The notes: generated by a model from the sequence alone, not told the origin. A stretch of DNA of 6,181 nucleotides from Candidatus Zipacnadia bacterium (GCA_029820875.1 JALGUK010000120.1:1-6181), one strand, 5' to 3'. Counted from the first letter of the stretch, positions 1 to 6,181 are shown. Numbers and translations: made by a program.

Positions 1-626
1 TCCATCATGAAGACGGGATTGCGCGACCCGATGTGCCGGATGGCCTGAATAATCCGCCCGGGCATTGCACCTACGTAGGTGCGGCGGTGACCGCGGATTT
101 CCGCCTCGTCACGAACGCCGCCGAGCGAGACACGGATGAATTCGCGCCCCATTGCCCGTGCGATGGATTTCCCGATTGACGTCTTCCCCACTCCCGGCGG
201 TCCCATGAAGCAAAGTATCGGTCCCTTGAGGTCTGATGTGAGCTGGCGCACCGCCAGGAACTCGAGCACACGTTCTTTAACCTTGTCCAGGCCATAGTGG
301 TCCTCATCCAGGATACGCGCGGCCTCATCAATATCGAGTTTATCCTCGGTGGCATTCGTCCACGGAAGCGAGACGAGCCAGTCGAGGTACGTGCGGATGA
401 CATACCCCTCGGGGACCATCGGCGGCATTCTCTCGAGCCGGTCAACTTCCTTGAGCGCCTTCTCGCGCGCCTCCCCCGACATACCGCATTCTTCTATCTT
501 CTGGCGATACTCATCCGCCTCCAGACTGGTGCCATCGCGCTCACCAAGCTCATCCTGGATGGCGCGCATCTGCTCGCGCAGGTACATTTCCTTCTGAGAG
601 CTCTGTAACTGCTCTCTGACGCGCGT
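1..626 (-). CDS. lon: Lon protease, downstream part (linker and AAA+ ATPase), in a shifted frame and cut by the window edge
   Basis: This is the continuation of the Lon (endopeptidase La) gene, read in a different frame from its N-terminal part. Homology resumes near 626 with [19 protein letters not shown], which matches the conserved helical linker before the ATPase. It then runs without a stop to the edge, about 208 codons. The Walker A motif GPPGVGKT is at 203-180 and is followed by the conserved segments [20 protein letters not shown] and GRIIQAI. The fragment ends in VFMM just where the Walker B DEIDK would begin, so the rest of the AAA+ module and the Ser-Lys protease domain lie outside the window. 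Lon is a cytoplasmic hexameric ATP-dependent protease that degrades misfolded and short-lived regulatory proteins. No upstream start with a well-spaced ribosome site exists in this frame. ATG 587 has an AAGGA only one base upstream. The coding sequence looks conserved and not decayed, which argues for a recent lesion or a sequence error. Confidence 0.85.
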
Positions 627-1215
627 CTTGCTTCACATCTGTGCGGGTATTGATAAACCCGCTCACCAGGTCAGCAAGCTTCCCCGGCTCATCCACGTTC
701 ATCGCCGTCACAAGCGCTTCAGGGGGGATTGTCCGGCTCAGACCTACAGTCTGCTCGAACTGCCCCAGGACGGCTCTCATCGCCGCCTGGATCTCCATAC
801 CTTCCTGCGTTTCCTCAGCCACCGGTTCAACCCGCATCTCCAGGTACGGGTCCAGCCGCACCAATTCAACAATACGGGCGCGCTGAACGCCCTCCACCAG
901 AACACGCATGTTGCCATCGGGAAGTTCCCAAACCTGCAACGCCCGCCCGATAGTTCCCATGGCGTACAAGTCATCCACATCGGGTTCCTCGACCTCGTTG
1001 CTGCGTTGCGCCACCAGCAGGACGTTGCGGACTCTCAGCTTCGCCTCGTGCAACGCCTGCAACGAGCGAGGGCGGGCGACGATTAACGGCATAACCATGT
1101 GAGGGAAGATGACAACATCCCGAAGAGGCAGCACGGGGAGCACTTCAGGTGGTGGGTCGGTCATCGGTCCCATGTTGGAGGTGTTCTCTTGTCGCATATC
1201 TATGTAATTGGTCAT
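550..1215 (-). CDS. lon: Lon protease, N-terminal substrate-binding part, ending in a frameshift
   Basis: This is the N-terminal LAN/PUA-like domain of Lon. The family hallmark [19 protein letters not shown] is near its start, and [11 protein letters not shown] is near its end. About 196 codons match the family. After Q at 630-628 the frame reads 25 unrelated codons and stops at 552-550, whereas the true continuation is in another frame from about 626. Roughly 33-35 residues normally present between these points are missing. The start is uncertain. ATG 1215 lies 10 bases after the clpX stop and suggests translational coupling, but it has no clear Shine-Dalgarno. ATGs at 1197, 1173 and 1164 are alternatives, and the frame is open up to 1350 inside clpX. 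In the family this domain recognises substrates and helps hexamer assembly. As the sequence stands the gene would give a non-functional fragment. Confidence 0.85.
   Translation of the reverse strand: MTNYIDMRQENTSNMGPMTDPPPEVLPVLPLRDVVIFPHMVMPLIVARPRSLQALHEAKLRVRNVLLVAQRSNEVEEPDVDDLYAMGTIGRALQVWELPDGNMRVLVEGVQRARIVELVRLDPYLEMRVEPVAEETQEGMEIQAAMRAVLGQFEQTVGLSRTIPPEALVTAMNVDEPGKLADLVSGFINTRTDVKQDARQRAVTELSEGNVPARADARHPG
623..632 (-). other. lon frameshift and internal deletion junction
   Basis: On the minus strand the N-terminal frame is canonical through the codons for V-K-Q (636-628). The C-terminal frame is canonical from R-V (623-618). Compared with Lon proteins recalled from E. coli and B. 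subtilis, about 33-35 residues are absent here, including the DVxxRL and E-x-x-L-x-x-E-K-x-I segments. The heptamer AGCAAGA at 632-626 would encode part of K-Q-D in one frame and S-K in the other. It is therefore a possible microhomology at which the two ends joined. Whether this is biological or technical cannot be decided from the window. Confidence 0.7.
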
Positions 1216-1225
1216 CGGATCGCTG

Positions 1226-2500
1226 CTACGCCGACTTTTGTGTTGCCACAGTCTCTTTGTCGCCTGCATAGCGCAGGATGGGCGGCCGGCGCTTCCGGAT
1301 AGTTTCTTCCGTGACCGTACATCCGATAATACCTTCTTCCGACGGTACATCGTACATCACATCGAGCATAACTTCCTCGATCACGGTGCGCAGGCCTCTT
1401 GCGCCCGTCCCTCGCGTGAGAGCCTCCTGGGCTATAGCTGTTAGAGCCCCTTCTGTGAACTCCAGTTCGACATTGTCCACGGCCAGGATTTTCTGGTACT
1501 GCTTTGTCAGAGCGTTCTTAGGCTCGGTCAGGATTCGGCGAAGCGCGGCCTCATCGAGGTAGTGCAATGGGGCAATAACCGGGAGCCTGCCGACAAATTC
1601 CGGAATAAGGCCGAATTTCAGAAGGTCCTCAGGGAGCACATCCTGCAGAATTCGGCCCGGGTCCCTTTCCTTCTTGCTCGTGGGAGTCGCTCCGAAGCCG
1701 ATGGAACGACTGTGGGTCCGGGCGCGGATGACGTCCTCGAGGCCTTCGAAGACACCCCCACATATAAACAGTATCCCACTGGTGTCAATCTGCACGTACT
1801 CCTGCTGCGGATGCTTTCGGCCGCCCTGCGGCGGGACATTCGCCCTTGTGCCCTCAAGTATCTTCAACAACGCCTGTTGCACGCCCTCGCCGGATACGTC
1901 CCTTGTTATGGACGGATTCTCCGCTTTACGCGCGATCTTGTCAATCTCGTCAATGTAGACAATGCCCCGCTCCGCACGCTGGATGTCATGGTCGGACGCG
2001 ATCAACAGTTGCAGAAGGATATTCTCGACGTCCTCCCCGACGTAGCCGGCTTCCGTCAATGATGTCGCATCGCAGATAGTGAACGGCACATCCAGCATCC
2101 GCGCGAGTGTCCGTGCCAGAAGCGTCTTGCCGCATCCGGTCGGGCCGATGAGAAGAATGTTGGACTTCTCCAGCTCTACATCGTCGCCGAAGCCCTCGAC
2201 GTTGATGCGCTTGTAATGGTTGTAAACCGCCACGGACAGAACGCGCTTCGCACGTTCCTGGCCGATGACATAGTTGTCCAAGACCTCGTGGATCTCCCGC
2301 GGGGTCGGTATCTCCGCCTCTTCAATGGGCGGCCCGCTACGCCGCGGTTCCTCGCCGATAATCTCATTACATAACTCGACGCATTCGGCGCAAATGTAAA
2401 CGCCAGGGCCGGCGATGAGCTTCTGCACCTGGTTGCGTCGCTTACCGCAAAAAGAACAACGCAAATCATCCTTGTCGCCGCCAAGTCCCGACAACCCCAT
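1226..2500 (-). CDS. clpX: ClpX, ATP-dependent unfoldase subunit of ClpXP
   Basis: This is a full-length ClpX of 424 residues, the usual size. The N-terminal C4 zinc-binding domain is seen as Cys15, Cys18, Cys37 and Cys40 (C-x2-C-x18-C-x2-C). The AAA+ module follows: Walker A GPTGCGKT (119-126), pore loop GYVG (152-155), Walker B IVYIDEID (180-187), RKH loop (228-230), the ClpP-docking IGF loop (267-269), a candidate arginine finger in EFVGRLP (R305) and sensor-2 GAR (366-368). ClpX hexamers unfold tagged substrates such as SsrA-tagged chains and thread them into ClpP in the cytoplasm. All motifs are intact. The start ATG is supported by AAGGGAGG ending 10 bases upstream. The gene follows clpP by 80 bases, and its 3' end lies just before lon, consistent with one transcript. 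Confidence 0.98.
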   Translation of the reverse strand: MGLSGLGGDKDDLRCSFCGKRRNQVQKLIAGPGVYICAECVELCNEIIGEEPRRSGPPIEEAEIPTPREIHEVLDNYVIGQERAKRVLSVAVYNHYKRINVEGFGDDVELEKSNILLIGPTGCGKTLLARTLARMLDVPFTICDATSLTEAGYVGEDVENILLQLLIASDHDIQRAERGIVYIDEIDKIARKAENPSITRDVSGEGVQQALLKILEGTRANVPPQGGRKHPQQEYVQIDTSGILFICGGVFEGLEDVIRARTHSRSIGFGATPTSKKERDPGRILQDVLPEDLLKFGLIPEFVGRLPVIAPLHYLDEAALRRILTEPKNALTKQYQKILAVDNVELEFTEGALTAIAQEALTRGTGARGLRTVIEEVMLDVMYDVPSEEGIIGCTVTEETIRKRRPPILRYAGDKETVATQKSA

Positions 2501-2510
2501 TCCAGCTTAG

Positions 2511-2518
2511 CCTCCCTT
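2511..2518 (-). promoter_or_regulatory. Ribosome binding site of clpX
   Basis: AAGGGAGG on the minus strand ends 10 bases before the ATG at 2500. It is a near-consensus Shine-Dalgarno and fixes the clpX start. Confidence 0.8.
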
Positions 2519-2580
2519 TTTCACCGCAATGCATTTGCGTATCGCGTTTGAGCGTTGTTCCGGGTCGTTTTGCGCATTTG

Positions 2581-3183
2581 CTACTCCGACTCCAGCTCTT
2601 CCTTCTGAACGATCCTGTCCACCAGGCCGTATTCGACGGCCTCCTGCGCCGACATGTAGTAGTCTCGGTCAGTATCATGCTCGATCCGCTCGAGGGACTG
2701 GCCGGTGTGCTTGGCGAGTATTTCGTTGATTGTACTTCGCAGCTTAAGGATCTCCCGGGCCTGGATGTCAAGGTCACTGGCCTGGCCCGCTACGCCGCTC
2801 ACCCACGGCTGGTGGATATGAATCCGCGAGTACGGAAGGGCCGCACGCCGGCCGCGCGTTCCGCCCGCAAGGAGCACGGCTCCCATACTCGCCGCCAGCC
2901 CGATGCACCAGGTACACACGTCGGGCTTGAGGTACTGCATCGTATCGTAAATAGCCAGCCCGGCGTTGATCGAGCCGCCCGGCGACATGATGTACATGTT
3001 GATCGGCTCGTCAGGGTCCTTGCTTTGCAGGTAAAGCAGTTGCGCAATGACGGAACTGGCCACTGCGTCGTTGATCGGCGTGCCGAGAAAGATGATGCGC
3101 TCTTCCAAAAGTCTCGAATATATATCATAAGAGCGCTCGCCACGACTGTCCCTCTCCACCACAAACGGAATGTAATGGCTCAC
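2581..3183 (-). CDS. clpP: ClpP, serine protease subunit of the Clp complex
   Basis: This is a 200-residue ClpP, the family's normal length. The catalytic triad is visible: nucleophile Ser99 in GLAASMGA, His124 in IHIHQPW, and Asp174 in DTDRDYY. The oxyanion-hole GG is in [10 protein letters not shown]. Compared with E. coli ClpP there is one extra residue after HQP (WVSGVAGQ). ClpP forms a double-heptamer barrel in the cytoplasm and needs an AAA+ partner, here ClpX encoded next. The start codon is GTG at 3183-3181 and overlaps the tig stop codon in the sequence GTGA, so translation is probably coupled. AGGAGG lies 7 bases upstream. The N-terminus [10 protein letters not shown] is the common mature-like form, with a very short or absent propeptide. 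Confidence 0.98.
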   Translation of the reverse strand: MSHYIPFVVERDSRGERSYDIYSRLLEERIIFLGTPINDAVASSVIAQLLYLQSKDPDEPINMYIMSPGGSINAGLAIYDTMQYLKPDVCTWCIGLAASMGAVLLAGGTRGRRAALPYSRIHIHQPWVSGVAGQASDLDIQAREILKLRSTINEILAKHTGQSLERIEHDTDRDYYMSAQEAVEYGLVDRIVQKEELESE

Positions 3184-4556
3184 GATGCTCCTCCTGTCAC
3201 GGTTGGTTCCGCCGGGGGCTGCTGCTCCGGTTGGATGATTCGACTTTCGTCTTTGCGCGGCAAGTCGACTTCCTCAATCTGCGCGTGTTCGAGAATGAAA
3301 TCAACGGCCTTGGCCCTGCGCACTCGGGCGCGGAGTCCTTCTATCTGGTCCTGCTTCTGCAATTCGCGTCGCAGTTCGTCGCCCTTAACCTCTTGTTCTT
3401 GGGCAATCCGCGCAATCTCGGCATCGAGCTCTTCATCGGAAACGTCAATACCTTCTTGCTGCGCTATCGCATCAATGACGAATTCATTCTTGATACTCGC
3501 CCGGGCGGTGGCGGTATGCTCCGCATACAATTCCTCTGTAGTCCTGTTGGTTGCCCGGAGGAATTGCTCAAGCGTTAGACCGCGTTGCCGGAGCTGGTCC
3601 ATCATCGCGTCCATGTAATGCTGCGCCTGCTCCACTACCAACTGCTCGGGAACATCAACCTCCGATGCTTCGGATACGGCGCGCACAGCCTGGTTCCGCA
3701 GGTCCCGCTCGCTAACTTCTTGCGCTACGCTCTCCAATGCCTGTCGGATATACTGCTTGACTTCCTCTATCGTTTGATAGTCGCTGATGTCCTTGGCGAA
3801 CTCATCGTCCAACTCAGGCAGTTTGCGCTCTTTTATGGACTTGACGGTAAGTGTCGCCTGTGCCTTCTTGCCCGCAAGTTGCCTATCGGGATGCTCGGGG
3901 CCGAACTCCGTTTCTATGGTAACCGGGGAGCCGATGGTCGCTCCGATGAGCGCCTCGTCAAGAGGCGGCTCGTGCTGCTTTTGCCCTATCAGCAACGAGA
4001 CGTCCTCTTGGACGATCGGCTCCTCGCTGCCTTCGGGAACAATTGAGATGTCCGCTACGACCAGATCGCCCTTCCGTACCTCATTGCGCTCCGGCTCGGC
4101 ATAGGTCGCACGCCTCTCGCGGAGTTTTTCCAGTTCTTCATCCACGTCATTGTCTTCAACCTTCGCCACATGTCGGGTAAGCTTAATGCCCTTGTATTCG
4201 CCAAGTTTCGGCTCCGGTTTTATTGTGACTGTAGCCTGCACAGTAAGCGGCTGATTTTCCTGCGGCTCGGTGTAGTCGAAGTTGGGCAAATCAATAGGAA
4301 TAACGCCGACCTCTTCGACGGCGTCCATGAACGCCCGCCCGGCCAGTTTGCGCCAAACACGCTGACGAATGTCTTCCTGGCCGAATGTGCGCTCAACAAC
4401 TTCGCGCGGCGCCTTTCCCTTCCGGAACCCGGGTATTTTTGCGCCCCTGGCAAGCTCCCGATAGACCTCCTTGAATGCCTGGTCAACCGTTTGTGAATCT
4501 AATGCAATTTCCAGTGCGACACGGCTCGGTGTCAGCTTGCGCAAGCTGACCTCCAC
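3180..4556 (-). CDS. tig: Trigger factor, ribosome-associated chaperone with FKBP-type domain
   Basis: Trigger factor binds the ribosome near the tunnel exit and shields nascent chains. The frame is open to 4607, but I place the start at GTG 4556. An AAGGAG ends 9 bases upstream, and this start puts the ribosome-binding signature GFRKGKAP at residues 43-50, the same positions as in E. coli. The protein is then 458 residues, slightly longer than the usual 430-450. The N-terminal domain is followed by an FKBP-like peptidyl-prolyl isomerase region at roughly 155-240 (SLLIGQKQ and [11 protein letters not shown]). The helical C-terminal chaperone arms come next. The tail is Pro/Glu-rich (EQQPPAEP) and probably disordered. 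The stop overlaps the clpP start. No convincing promoter was seen directly upstream, so expression may depend partly on read-through from the tRNA operon. Confidence 0.97.
   Translation of the reverse strand: MEVSLRKLTPSRVALEIALDSQTVDQAFKEVYRELARGAKIPGFRKGKAPREVVERTFGQEDIRQRVWRKLAGRAFMDAVEEVGVIPIDLPNFDYTEPQENQPLTVQATVTIKPEPKLGEYKGIKLTRHVAKVEDNDVDEELEKLRERRATYAEPERNEVRKGDLVVADISIVPEGSEEPIVQEDVSLLIGQKQHEPPLDEALIGATIGSPVTIETEFGPEHPDRQLAGKKAQATLTVKSIKERKLPELDDEFAKDISDYQTIEEVKQYIRQALESVAQEVSERDLRNQAVRAVSEASEVDVPEQLVVEQAQHYMDAMMDQLRQRGLTLEQFLRATNRTTEELYAEHTATARASIKNEFVIDAIAQQEGIDVSDEELDAEIARIAQEQEVKGDELRRELQKQDQIEGLRARVRRAKAVDFILEHAQIEEVDLPRKDESRIIQPEQQPPAEPTVTGGAS
3191..3196 (-). promoter_or_regulatory. 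Ribosome binding site of clpP
   Basis: A consensus AGGAGG lies within the last codons of tig, 7 bases before the GTG start. Together with the GTGA overlap it supports GTG as the true clpP start. Confidence 0.8.
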
Positions 4557-4565
4557 AAGAATTCG

Positions 4566-4571
4566 CTCCTT
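4566..4571 (-). promoter_or_regulatory. Ribosome binding site that decides the tig start
   Basis: AAGGAG on the minus strand lies 9 bases before GTG 4556. It lies inside the longer open frame that extends to 4607 and so argues against the upstream ATG at 4607, which would add 17 non-family residues. Confidence 0.75.
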
Positions 4572-4643
4572 TGTGGCAAGGGAGTTGCAGGCGCTCGTCC
4601 CTCGCACCCGGACAAACTTATCTGAGAAGGCTAACAGCTAACG

Positions 4644-4703
4644 TCTTCGGCCAGCGCCGTCTGCGAATGCTCTCCAGCTCGGCGTGCGAGAAGCTGCCGA
4701 AGA
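4644..4703 (-). repeat. Imperfect inverted repeat directly after tRNA-Leu
   Basis: Immediately after the encoded CCA of tRNA-Leu, the transcript has TCTTCGGCAGC (4703-4693). This can pair with GCTGGCCGAAGA (4655-4644), with one bulged G and a 37-nt loop that holds smaller stems such as CTCG/CGAG. No run of T follows, so it is not a canonical intrinsic terminator. It may be a processing or attenuation structure between the tRNA operon and tig. The rest of the tig leader (4557-4643) has the direct repeat GTTAGCTGTTAGC and no clear promoter. Confidence 0.45.
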
Positions 4704-4788
4704 TGGTGGGCGAGGAGAGACTCGAACTCTCACGGGTTGCCCCACATGATCCTAAATCATGCATGTCTACCGGTTCCATCACTCGCCC
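4704..4788 (-). tRNA. tRNA-Leu (anticodon TAG)
   Basis: This is an 85-nt class II tRNA. The acceptor stem GGGCGAG/CTCGCCC pairs perfectly, the discriminator is A, and CCA is encoded. The anticodon loop TTTAGGA gives TAG at 4754-4752 and would read CUN leucine codons. The extra arm is short and stem-forming (GGGGCAACCC), and the T loop TTCGAGT is normal. It is the last tRNA of the operon. Confidence 0.97.
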
Positions 4789-4835
4789 AAGACAGTGGTC
4801 AGTGGTCCGTGGACAGTGGTCAGTAACGGCCAGCA
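4786..4835 (+). repeat. 50-bp spacer element, copy 1
   Basis: This segment matches the reverse complement of 5230-5279 at 48 of 50 positions. The inner 32 bases (4804-4835) are identical. It is built from heptamers of the CAGTGGT type and ends in GTCAGTAACGGCCAGCA. Its outer end overlaps the first three bases of the tRNA-Leu gene, so the repeat boundary coincides with the tRNA end. Confidence 0.85.
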
Positions 4836-4887
4836 CCACCACGTCCTCGTCCCTTCTGTTCACTGTCCACTGGCCGCTGACCACTGT
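4792..4887. repeat. Long inverted repeat in the Lys-Leu tRNA spacer
   Basis: Two 27-bp arms, 4792-4818 and 4861-4887, are inverted copies with 24 of 27 matches, separated by 42 bases. The outer 11 bases (ACAGTGGTCAG and its complement) match exactly. The arms consist of 7-base units. The structure fills almost the whole spacer between tRNA-Lys and tRNA-Leu and would form a hairpin in the primary transcript. Confidence 0.85.
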
Positions 4888-4891
4888 AATC

Positions 4892-4967
<76 letters not shown>

Positions 4968-5020
4968 AATCTGTGCTGTTCGCGAGGCCATTGGAGGAGT
5001 CGTAGGCCTCTGCCTTTGCT

Positions 5021-5083
5021 GACCACTGTCCACTGACCACTATCCACTGATCACTGATCACTGATCACTGATCACTGTCAACT
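5021..5083 (+). repeat. Array of nine in-phase heptamers
   Basis: Nine consecutive 7-base units end in ACT: GACCACT, GTCCACT, GACCACT, ATCCACT, four identical GATCACT units (5049-5076), and GTCAACT. The phase is perfect over 63 bases. The array ends on the first base of the encoded CCA of tRNA-Arg(TCG). The four GATCACT units place a GATC site every 7 bases. The remainder of this spacer (4968-5020) holds only a small GAGGCC/GGCCTC inverted repeat. Confidence 0.9.
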
Positions 5084-5159
5084 GGCACGCCCGGAGGGAT
5101 TCGAACCCCCGACACCCGGATCCGAAGTCCGGTGCTCTCATCCGCTGAGCTACGGGCGC
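5083..5159 (-). tRNA. tRNA-Arg (anticodon TCG)
   Basis: This is a 77-nt tRNA. The acceptor stem GCGCCCG/CGGGCGT has a G-T first pair, the discriminator is G, and CCA is encoded. The anticodon loop CTTCGGA gives TCG (5125-5123), reading CGA and possibly other CGN codons. Its acceptor stem and 3' flank are the same as those of tRNA-Arg(TCT), suggesting a shared origin. Confidence 0.96.
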
Positions 5160-5165
5160 ACATGT

Positions 5166-5266
5166 ACAGCGGTCCGTGGACAGTGATCAGTGGTCAGTAA
5201 CGGAAGCCCAACTAATGGTTCAGACCGTTTGCTGGCCGTTACTGACCACTGTCCACGGACCCCTGT
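5166..5266. repeat. Long inverted repeat with one extra heptamer in the His-Arg spacer
   Basis: The left arm is 5166-5203 and the right arm 5236-5266, with a 32-base loop. The arms match as inverted copies except for one C/G mismatch and one whole heptamer (ATCAGTG or equivalent) present only in the left arm. As RNA this would be a stem of about 30 bp with a 7-nt bulge. It occupies most of the spacer between tRNA-His and tRNA-Arg(TCG). Confidence 0.88.
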
Positions 5267-5279
5267 CCACTGTCTTGGG
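5230..5279 (-). repeat. 50-bp spacer element, copy 2
   Basis: This is the inverted partner of 4786-4835, with 48 of 50 matching bases. Its outer end overlaps the encoded CCA of tRNA-His (5276-5278). Relative to transcription it has the opposite orientation to copy 1, so the element either moved as a unit or arose by exchange between spacers. Confidence 0.85.
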
Positions 5280-5351
5280 GTGGGCGATGGGGCTCGAACC
5301 CACAACCACTGGAGCCACAGTCCAGTGCTCTACCATTGAGCTACACCCACC
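5276..5351 (-). tRNA. tRNA-His (anticodon GTG)
   Basis: This is a 76-nt tRNA counting the extra 5' G. Eight bases precede T8, giving G-1 opposite C73, the identity element of tRNA-His. The acceptor stem is otherwise paired, with one T-G wobble, and CCA is encoded. The anticodon loop CTGTGGC gives GTG (5318-5316). Confidence 0.97.
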
Positions 5352-5457
5352 ACCAATGCTCAGTGGCCTGCGGTCTGTGGCCAGAGACAGTACACTCAGG
5401 CTTCCGGGCATCTCGCGCCGGCGCCCGTTGCCCTCGCCTTCACTGTCCGCTGTCAAT
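5352..5457. repeat. Degenerate heptamer-like repeats in the Arg-His spacer
   Basis: At 5360-5390 the sequence resembles decayed CAGTGGT units (CAGTGGC, CTGCGGT, CTGTGGC in 7-base phase). The other end, CACTGTCCGCTGTCAA (5442-5457), resembles the end of the nine-heptamer array. The middle part is unrelated GC-rich sequence. This looks like an older, decayed member of the same family. Confidence 0.5.
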
Positions 5458-5533
5458 TGGCACGCCCGGCCCGATTCGAACGGGCGACCTACTGATTAGA
5501 AGTCAGTTGCTCTATCCACTGAGCTACGGGCGC
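5458..5533 (-). tRNA. tRNA-Arg (anticodon TCT)
   Basis: This is a 76-nt tRNA with acceptor stem GCGCCCG/CGGGCGT, discriminator G and encoded CCA. The anticodon loop CTTCTAA gives TCT (5500-5498), reading AGA and AGG. It shares its acceptor stem and the 3'-flanking CTGTCAA (plus strand) with tRNA-Arg(TCG). Confidence 0.97.
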
Positions 5534-5555
5534 ACCCTTCGCATTGCACGCCTAT

Positions 5556-5631
5556 TGGAGCGGGGAACGGGATTCGAACCCGCGGCATTCAGCTTGGAAG
5601 GCTGACGCTCTACCAACTGAGCTATCCCCGC
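5556..5631 (-). tRNA. tRNA-Gly (anticodon TCC)
   Basis: This is a 76-nt tRNA with perfectly paired acceptor stem GCGGGGA/TCCCCGC, discriminator T and encoded CCA. The anticodon loop CTTCCAA gives TCC (5598-5596). Only 22 bases separate it from the next tRNA, tRNA-Arg(TCT), with no repeat in between. Confidence 0.97.
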
Positions 5632-5660
5632 CTGAAACCGCACCCGAGGCAGCCCGCAAA

Positions 5661-5738
5661 TGGTCGGGGCGGCCGGATTTGAACCGGCGACCTCCTGCTC
5701 CCAAAGCAGGCGCGCTCGCCAAGCTGCGCCACGCCCCG
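5661..5738 (-). tRNA. tRNA-Pro (anticodon TGG)
   Basis: This is a 78-nt tRNA with the C1-G72 pair typical of bacterial tRNA-Pro, acceptor stem CGGGGCG/CGCCCCG, discriminator A and encoded CCA. The anticodon loop TTTGGGA gives TGG (5703-5701). It is the first gene of the tRNA operon, about 14 bases downstream of the -10 box. Confidence 0.97.
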
Positions 5739-5751
5739 CTAACTGTGAAGG

Positions 5752-5780
5752 ATTATACCAGAATTCCCCTGGAGCGTCAA
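5752..5780 (-). promoter_or_regulatory. Sigma-70-type promoter of the tRNA operon
   Basis: On the minus strand TTGACG (5780-5775) is followed by a 17-base spacer and a perfect TATAAT (5757-5752). Five of six bases fit the -35 consensus. Transcription would start near 5745, leaving a leader of only a few bases before tRNA-Pro. It is the only strong promoter I see in the window and may also feed tig-clpP-clpX-lon. Confidence 0.9.
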
Positions 5781-5840
5781 TCCCTCGCGAGAGCGCTCGA
5801 CGGGTGCCTGAGACGTGCATCAGCGGCCTGTGAGACGCCC

Positions 5841-6181
5841 TCAGCGGAGCGCGTCGAGCTTCCGGAGAAGGGCACTGAGAGCCTGAGCACGATGGCTGAT
5901 TCGGTTCTTCTCCTCCGGCGGAATCTCGGCCATTGTGACCCCCCGGCCAGGCAGAAGAAAGATGGGATCGTATCCGAATCCGTGCGTACCTCGCGGCTCA
6001 AGGGCGATTTCTCCCTCACAGGTCCCCTCCGCGATGATTGGCTCGTCTGTCAACCCGACGAGAGCGATTACACACCTGAACCGCGCGCCCCGCTGGGTCG
6101 GTCCCGCGTTTCGCATCATCTCCAAGATCAGCCGGTTGCGCTCTTCGTCTGATGCCTCTTCACCTGCAAACCGGCTCGAGT
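5841..6181 (-). CDS. rdgB: RdgB/HAM1-family non-canonical purine NTP pyrophosphatase, C-terminal part
   Basis: The gene enters from the right edge and ends at a TGA (5843-5841), so only its last 112 or so codons are present. Family motifs in order are SSRFAGEEASDEERNRLIL, ARFRCVIAL, CEGEI, PRGTHGFGYDPIF, and the C-terminal EEKNRISHRAQAL. The last is normally SHRG followed by A-L, so A replaces G here. The enzyme hydrolyses dITP, ITP and XTP to monophosphates plus pyrophosphate, keeping deaminated purines out of nucleic acids. The N-terminal SxN(K) nucleotide motif and the catalytic Asp region lie outside the window. It lies 102 bases upstream of the tRNA operon, which has its own promoter, so the two are probably separate transcripts. 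The gene symbol rests on family recognition only. Confidence 0.95.
   Translation of the reverse strand, partial: SSRFAGEEASDEERNRLILEMMRNAGPTQRGARFRCVIALVGLTDEPIIAEGTCEGEIALEPRGTHGFGYDPIFLLPGRGVTMAEIPPEEKNRISHRAQALSALLRKLDALR

Noticed and set aside
1216..1350. A Lon start at ATG 1350 inside clpX
   Set aside because: It would overlap clpX by more than 120 bases and add a long non-family N-terminus. Later ATGs fit the usual Lon start better.
2548..3618. A 356-codon open frame on the plus strand opposite clpP and the end of tig
   Set aside because: It lies entirely antisense to two well-conserved genes, resembles no family I know, and is explained by codon bias in GC-rich sequence.
4557..4607. 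A longer trigger factor starting at ATG 4607
   Set aside because: The extra 17 residues match nothing in the family, and the Shine-Dalgarno with GTG 4556 gives the correct position of the GFRKGK signature.
4644..4703. A rho-independent terminator after tRNA-Leu
   Set aside because: The stem is present, but the loop is 37 nt long and no run of T follows in the direction of transcription.
5544..6152. A 202-codon plus-strand frame across tRNA-Gly, tRNA-Pro and rdgB
   Set aside because: Its start reads GERDSNPRHSA-type residues, the familiar false translation of the antisense of tRNA genes. It also overlaps rdgB.

Overview
The window is a stretch of a fairly GC-rich bacterial chromosome with every recognisable gene on the minus strand. 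Read in the direction of transcription (high to low coordinates), it contains the C-terminal part of a RdgB/HAM1-type nucleotide pyrophosphatase, a strong sigma-70-type promoter, seven tRNA genes (Pro-TGG, Gly-TCC, Arg-TCT, His-GTG, Arg-TCG, Lys-CTT, Leu-TAG), and then the proteostasis operon tig, clpP, clpX, lon. The order tig-clpP-clpX-lon is a classic bacterial arrangement. The sequence alone does not fix the phylum. The gene content fits many deep-branching or Gram-positive-like lineages, and the repeats in the tRNA spacers are the most lineage-specific feature.

From 5841 to the right edge lies the 3' end of rdgB. The roughly 100 bases between it and the tRNAs carry TTGACG, a 17-bp spacer and a perfect TATAAT, placed so that transcription would start a few bases before tRNA-Pro. 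All seven tRNAs encode their own CCA. The first three genes are packed with 22-29 nt spacers. The last four spacers are 103-116 nt long and are filled, to varying degrees, with a heptamer-based repeat family (consensus near CAGTGGT / ACCACTG). It forms one in-phase array of nine heptamers, two long inverted repeats that can fold as hairpins, and a nearly identical 50-bp element present in two spacers in opposite orientation.

From 4556 down to the left edge is the chaperone-protease operon. Trigger factor starts at a GTG with a good Shine-Dalgarno and overlaps clpP by four bases (GTGA). clpX follows after 80 bases with a strong ribosome site. lon begins about 10 bases after clpX. Trigger factor receives nascent chains at the ribosome, while ClpXP and Lon are the ATP-dependent degradation machines, so the operon couples folding to disposal.

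The main anomaly in the coding part is lon. Its N-terminal domain is intact to about position 628, after which the homology continues in another frame, with roughly 33-35 conserved residues missing at the junction. This is either a real internal deletion with frameshift or a sequence or assembly error. The ATPase part, including Walker A, is otherwise intact up to the window edge. I found no evidence of a wholly new gene system. The repeats inside the tRNA operon are the best candidate for something undescribed.
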